From Pseudomonadota bacterium (lineage in GTDB: Bacteria > Myxococcota_A > Polyangia > Polyangiales > Polyangiaceae), in contig JAEWRL010000177.1 in assembly GCA_023398955.1 (NCBI GenBank), positions 76,713 through 140,712 of the forward strand: 64,000 nucleotides of DNA, written 5' to 3'. Shown here piece by piece: positions 61,036 to 64,000 of the stretch. A program made the position numbers and the translations under genes. Positions within the stretch are counted from its first letter, which is position 1; each line of letters begins with the position of its first letter. A model generated the notes under the pieces. That model was not told the origin of the DNA. It searched no databases and worked only from the letters and a program-made list of their open reading frames with translations.

Positions 61036-61397
61036 CTCTGGTCATTGCTCTGGCCGTGGGCGCGATCTTCGGAGTGGGCGTACGGCACATGGCAAGCCGC
61101 GACGCGATCACCATCGTCGCGGGCAGCCTACTCGTCGTAAACTCCGTGATCGTGCTGTTGGTCATGGCAGGCTGGCGTTCGACGACGGCGCCGCTGCTGC
61201 CGGCCAATCCGCAGGAGGTTTCCGACCCGCTCGTGCAAGCGCTGGCGCTGACGGCAATCGTCATCGGACTCGGGACAACGGTGCTCATGCTGCGGATAGT
61301 CTTGGCCGTGGAGCGAACTCATCGCTCAGTAACCCTCGATGACGTAGCAGACCGAGTGCCCGCGAACGCGGAGCGGGTCGGTGAGGAGAGTCAGTGA
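61032..61397 (+). CDS. mrpC: Mrp antiporter subunit C
   Basis: 121 codons from a GTG in a GTGA overlap. A NuoK-like three-helix protein (FGVGVRHMASRDAITIVAGS; LVVNSVIVLLVMAGW; ALALTAIVIGLGTTVLMLRI). DPLVQALALTAIVIG is the usual MrpC signature. Its tail (RVPANAERVGEESQ) is longer than usual. Confidence 0.92.
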   Translation: MTLVIALAVGAIFGVGVRHMASRDAITIVAGSLLVVNSVIVLLVMAGWRSTTAPLLPANPQEVSDPLVQALALTAIVIGLGTTVLMLRIVLAVERTHRSVTLDDVADRVPANAERVGEESQ

Positions 61398-62758
61398 CTG
61401 CCTTGCTGCCCCTCGCGGTGCCCTGGTTGCTGACGGCCGTCTTCTTGGCTCTCAACGGGCGGAGTCGCTGGGTCTCATGGGCCGCGGTGCTGGTGCTCGC
61501 CTGCGTCGTTGCAGCGGACATCGGCTTGTTGCTGCACCAAACCATCGGGGCTGCCTCCCCACTGGACGTGGTGACTGGAGGGTGGCCCCGCGGGGTTGGG
61601 GTGCGTCTGCGGGTGGACACCTTGTCACTGTTCGTAGCGGCAATCTCTGCGGGTGTTCTTCTCGCCGTTACGGCGCACGAGGCGCGCAGCCAAGTGCGTT
61701 CCCGACTGCTCCCGGGCTTGATGGTCGCCCTCTGCAGCGGCCTTCATGGTGCATTCTTCACTGCAGATCTGTTCAACTTCTACGTCTTCTTCGAGGTGTG
61801 CGTCGTCTCCTCCTTTGTTCTCGCCGCTTATGGCTATGGAAAGAGAGAAACACGGGGGACGTTCGTGTACGTGGTCGTCAATTCTTTCGGCTCTGTCCTG
61901 TTTCTCCTTGGAGTGGCAGCCGTCTACTACGTTGCGGGGACCCTGGACATCGCGGATCTCTCTGCCCGCGGCGGCAAACACAGCTATTGGCTCGCAGCGG
62001 TGCTCGTCTTCGCCGCGCTGGCGATCAAAGTGGGGCTGTTCCCGTTCCATGGGTGGGTCCCCGTCCTCTATACCCACGCGCGGCCTGCCGTCGCGGCCGC
62101 GCTGGCGGGCGCCCTGGTCACTCTGGGTGCATACGCGCTGCTGAGACTTGGGTTCACCGTCTACGACGCCGAGCGCGCCGCTTCATCGACGGTGCTGGTC
62201 GTCCTTGGTTCCGGAGCGGCATTCTATGGCGCTGCTCTTGCGATGTCGAAGAAGCGTCCGGAGGAGATAGCAGCGTACCTGGCGGTTGCCCATTCCGGAT
62301 ATCTCGTGGTTGCCCTCGGGGTTGGCGGAGTCCACGGAATGATCGCGATGGTCTTGGGGATCGCAGCTGGGGCGCTCGACAAGGCTGCCATGTTCCTGTC
62401 GCTCGACTCCCGCACGGCGGCGCGCGGCCGTATCGTCTTCATTGCCGTGAGCAGCACGGCGGGCATGCCGCTGACGCTCGGCTTCCTATTCAAGATAGAG
62501 CTGATTCTGGCGCTGCTTGCTACTGATGCTGCTGCTGTCTACCTCGCTATGGTGTTGCCGAGCCTCATTGTCCTTGTCGGTGGCGCATTCGTGATGTGGC
62601 AACGGACAGGTCATGGCGCGCACGCTCCCAAACACCCGGGGCGGCCTTGGGCGGCGGCAGCGCTCGTCGCTTCGACCCTTGCGTTGGGAGCGGTGCCCGG
62701 GCCGGTGCAGGGCGCAGCGTCTAGTGCGGCGGTCCACTTGATTGGAGGTAAACCGTGA
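61394..62758 (+). CDS. mrpD: Mrp antiporter subunit D
   Basis: 454 codons from a GTG in a GTGA overlap. A NuoM/N-like antiporter subunit with about 13 helices; the ion path includes the stretch FYVFFEVCVVSSFVLAAYG (Glu) and KVGLFPFHGWVPVLYTHARP (Lys). It pairs with MrpA to form the transport core. About the normal length for the family. Confidence 0.93.
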   Translation: MTALLPLAVPWLLTAVFLALNGRSRWVSWAAVLVLACVVAADIGLLLHQTIGAASPLDVVTGGWPRGVGVRLRVDTLSLFVAAISAGVLLAVTAHEARSQVRSRLLPGLMVALCSGLHGAFFTADLFNFYVFFEVCVVSSFVLAAYGYGKRETRGTFVYVVVNSFGSVLFLLGVAAVYYVAGTLDIADLSARGGKHSYWLAAVLVFAALAIKVGLFPFHGWVPVLYTHARPAVAAALAGALVTLGAYALLRLGFTVYDAERAASSTVLVVLGSGAAFYGAALAMSKKRPEEIAAYLAVAHSGYLVVALGVGGVHGMIAMVLGIAAGALDKAAMFLSLDSRTAARGRIVFIAVSSTAGMPLTLGFLFKIELILALLATDAAAVYLAMVLPSLIVLVGGAFVMWQRTGHGAHAPKHPGRPWAAAALVASTLALGAVPGPVQGAASSAAVHLIGGKP

Positions 62759-63234
62759 GAAGTGCGTTGGGATTACTCTCGTTTGCCCTGCTGTATGTTG
62801 CAGAAAGTGGCGATTTTTCTGTTGCTAATGCGGTGATTGCTCTTCTGGTGGGAGCACTGGGTCTGATGCTCTTCCGCGCAGGCAGGCCGTTGCGTCGGCA
62901 TTCGCAGGACTTCAGGATCAGCCGTTGGGCGCGCTTCGTCGTGGCGCTTGGGAGCAGGCTGTTTAAAGAGTCGTTCCGCGTGCTCTTGGTTACACTGGGG
63001 ATCGTGCCATGGCGGCGAGTTGGCTACATAAGGGTGCCTTGTTACCCGCGCTCCGGGGCTGGAGTGGCGCTGTTCCAATGGTGCCACACGGCTACTCCGG
63101 GCAGTACCTTCGTGATCACGGAGAGAGCACGGCGTGTGATGGTGTTCAGTCTTATCGATGCTGCCGATGCTGAAGCATCACGGAACGACCTTCTTGGATT
63201 TTATGAGCGCGAACAGCGTTCCGTAGCGCCGTAG
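62755..63234 (+). CDS. mrpE: Mrp antiporter subunit E
   Basis: 159 codons from a GTG, overlapping the mrpD stop. MrpE has two N-terminal helices and a soluble domain; here the segments are LLSFALLYVAESGDFS, ANAVIALLVGALGLMLF and then RVGYIRVPCYPRSG, TPGSTFVITERARRVMVFSL. It completes the complex on the cytoplasmic side. The first 40 codons are less G+C-rich than the rest. Confidence 0.9.
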   Translation: MRSALGLLSFALLYVAESGDFSVANAVIALLVGALGLMLFRAGRPLRRHSQDFRISRWARFVVALGSRLFKESFRVLLVTLGIVPWRRVGYIRVPCYPRSGAGVALFQWCHTATPGSTFVITERARRVMVFSLIDAADAEASRNDLLGFYEREQRSVAP

Positions 63235-63249
63235 AAGGATGGCCGCATC

Positions 63250-63522
63250 ATGCACGATGTCGTCTATCGGGTCGTCGTTCTTTGGCAGTTGGCGCTCGCG
63301 TCAGTGTTGACGGTCTATGCCGTGGTCACCAGGCGGGCCATTCATCGCGCCATGTCGCTCGAGGCTCTCTCTGTCGTGGTGGTGGTGGTCCTCATTGCCC
63401 TTGCGATTCGGCAGCGGAGTCCCGACTACCTGGATGTGGCCGTCGCCATGGCGCTTCTAGGATTCGTACAGGCTGTCGCCGTCGCAAGGCTCGTCTCCAA
63501 ACGCAAGGATCTTCATGAGTGA
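63250..63522 (+). CDS. mrpF: Mrp antiporter subunit F
   Basis: 90 codons with AAGGA eleven bases before the ATG. Three transmembrane helices; the family match is moderate (ALASVLTVYAVVTRRAIHRA; LSVVVVVVLIALAIRQRS; DVAVAMALLGFVQAVAVARL). The gene overlaps mrpG by eight bases. Confidence 0.9.
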   Translation: MHDVVYRVVVLWQLALASVLTVYAVVTRRAIHRAMSLEALSVVVVVVLIALAIRQRSPDYLDVAVAMALLGFVQAVAVARLVSKRKDLHE

Positions 63523-63868
63523 CTGGCGCATGATTGCCGCTGACGCGCTGCTCGTTGCCGGTAGCCTGGTGATGACGCTGTCGGTCAAAGGGTTCGTCAC
63601 GTTCTCTGATGCGAATGCGAAGATTCACTCGTCCACGATGGGCGCTGTTTGTGGCGTATGGCTGTTCGTTGTCGCGGCCGTCGTGAGTGGTCCGCTGCCT
63701 CTGTCGATCCGAGCCGTCATTCTGGGGCTGCTGGTCTTGCTGACGGCTCCGGCCGGCGCTCACGCCCTGGCGCGTGCGGTGTGGCTAGGGCGAACGTCTG
63801 AGCGGACGCCGGAGGAGCTTGCCGACGGGTCTGCGCATTCCGAGGCGAATGCAGACGAATCGCTCTAG
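63515..63868 (+). CDS. mrpG: Mrp antiporter subunit G
   Basis: 117 codons starting inside mrpF. Three helices; MrpG features are MIAADALLVAGSLVMTLSVK, SDANAKIHSSTMGAVCGVWL and LGLLVLLTAPAGAHALARAV. The acidic tail (PEELADGSAHSEANADES) is usual. It ends the operon; the last 130 bp of the window hold no clear terminator. Confidence 0.92.
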   Translation: MSDWRMIAADALLVAGSLVMTLSVKGFVTFSDANAKIHSSTMGAVCGVWLFVVAAVVSGPLPLSIRAVILGLLVLLTAPAGAHALARAVWLGRTSERTPEELADGSAHSEANADESL

Positions 63869-64000
63869 TCCCTAACCGGGCAGATTGATGGCGGGGTTGG
63901 CAAGACTTGGATGGCTGTTGCCGACTGGTGCAGGCAATCAGCTTTCAGTTCTCAGCCGTCAGCATCTGCGGGAGCACCATTGTGCGGATGTGCAGGCCGG

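Noticed and set aside
1..64000. CRISPR arrays, rRNA and tRNA genes
   Set aside because: I saw no direct-repeat array or clear tRNA/rRNA by eye; a tRNA scan would settle this.

Overview
The window is high-GC bacterial DNA (roughly two thirds G+C by eye) with dense, mostly short-spaced genes, frequent GTG/TTG starts and ATGA/GTGA overlaps. Many lipoproteins with Cys-rich or Gly/Ser-rich mature parts, a Ser/Thr kinase and a PP2C phosphatase, a TonB-box operon whose receptor carries its own TonB C-terminal domain, and DUF4398/OmpA proteins together suggest a myxobacterium (Myxococcota, Polyangia-like). This is inference from gene content; no rRNA or other phylogenetic marker is present.

Layout. 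1-9.3 kb: end of an outer-membrane-like gene, two very large Cys-rich lipoproteins transcribed towards each other, a decayed IS5-family transposase, a GH9 cellulase lipoprotein and aat. 9.4-21.5 kb: a coiled-coil membrane protein, a PHP-domain metallohydrolase, a hotdog thioesterase, release factor 3 (prfC), small lipoproteins, a DUF4398/OmpA cell-wall pair, a class V aminotransferase, a membrane-anchored Ser/Thr kinase and a DHH phosphoesterase. 22.1-30.3 kb: a branched-chain amino acid block, ilvB-ilvN-leuA-cimA-leuB, with ilvC convergent to it. 32.4-34.9 kb: an ArsR-methyltransferase fusion (SahR-like) and ahcY behind a palindromic operator. 35-38 kb: a VAT-1-like oxidoreductase, a DUF4870-type membrane protein and phosphofructokinase. 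38.5-45 kb: exbB-exbD-tonB-lipoprotein-receptor-OMP operon. 45.9-48.2 kb: ablA-ablB for N-epsilon-acetyl-beta-lysine. 48.3-52 kb: a sigma-54 response regulator, a histidine kinase and a PP2C phosphatase. 52.4-58.3 kb: lipid kinase, metallophosphoesterase, methyltransferase and two oxidoreductases. 58.3-63.9 kb: a complete seven-gene mrpABCDEFG Na+/H+ antiporter operon.

The best regulatory signal is in front of ilvB. A 43-codon reading frame ends in a run in which 15 of its last 27 residues are Val, Leu or Ile. It is followed by two mutually exclusive RNA structures: a 14-nt antiterminator stem with one mismatch, and a 9-bp GC-rich terminator with nine T residues. The geometry is that of a translating-ribosome attenuator sensing branched-chain aminoacyl-tRNA. 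The second strong regulatory candidate is a perfect 18-bp palindrome on a TATAAA -10 element in front of the SahR-like gene, with a second, imperfect palindrome exactly 30 bp further on.
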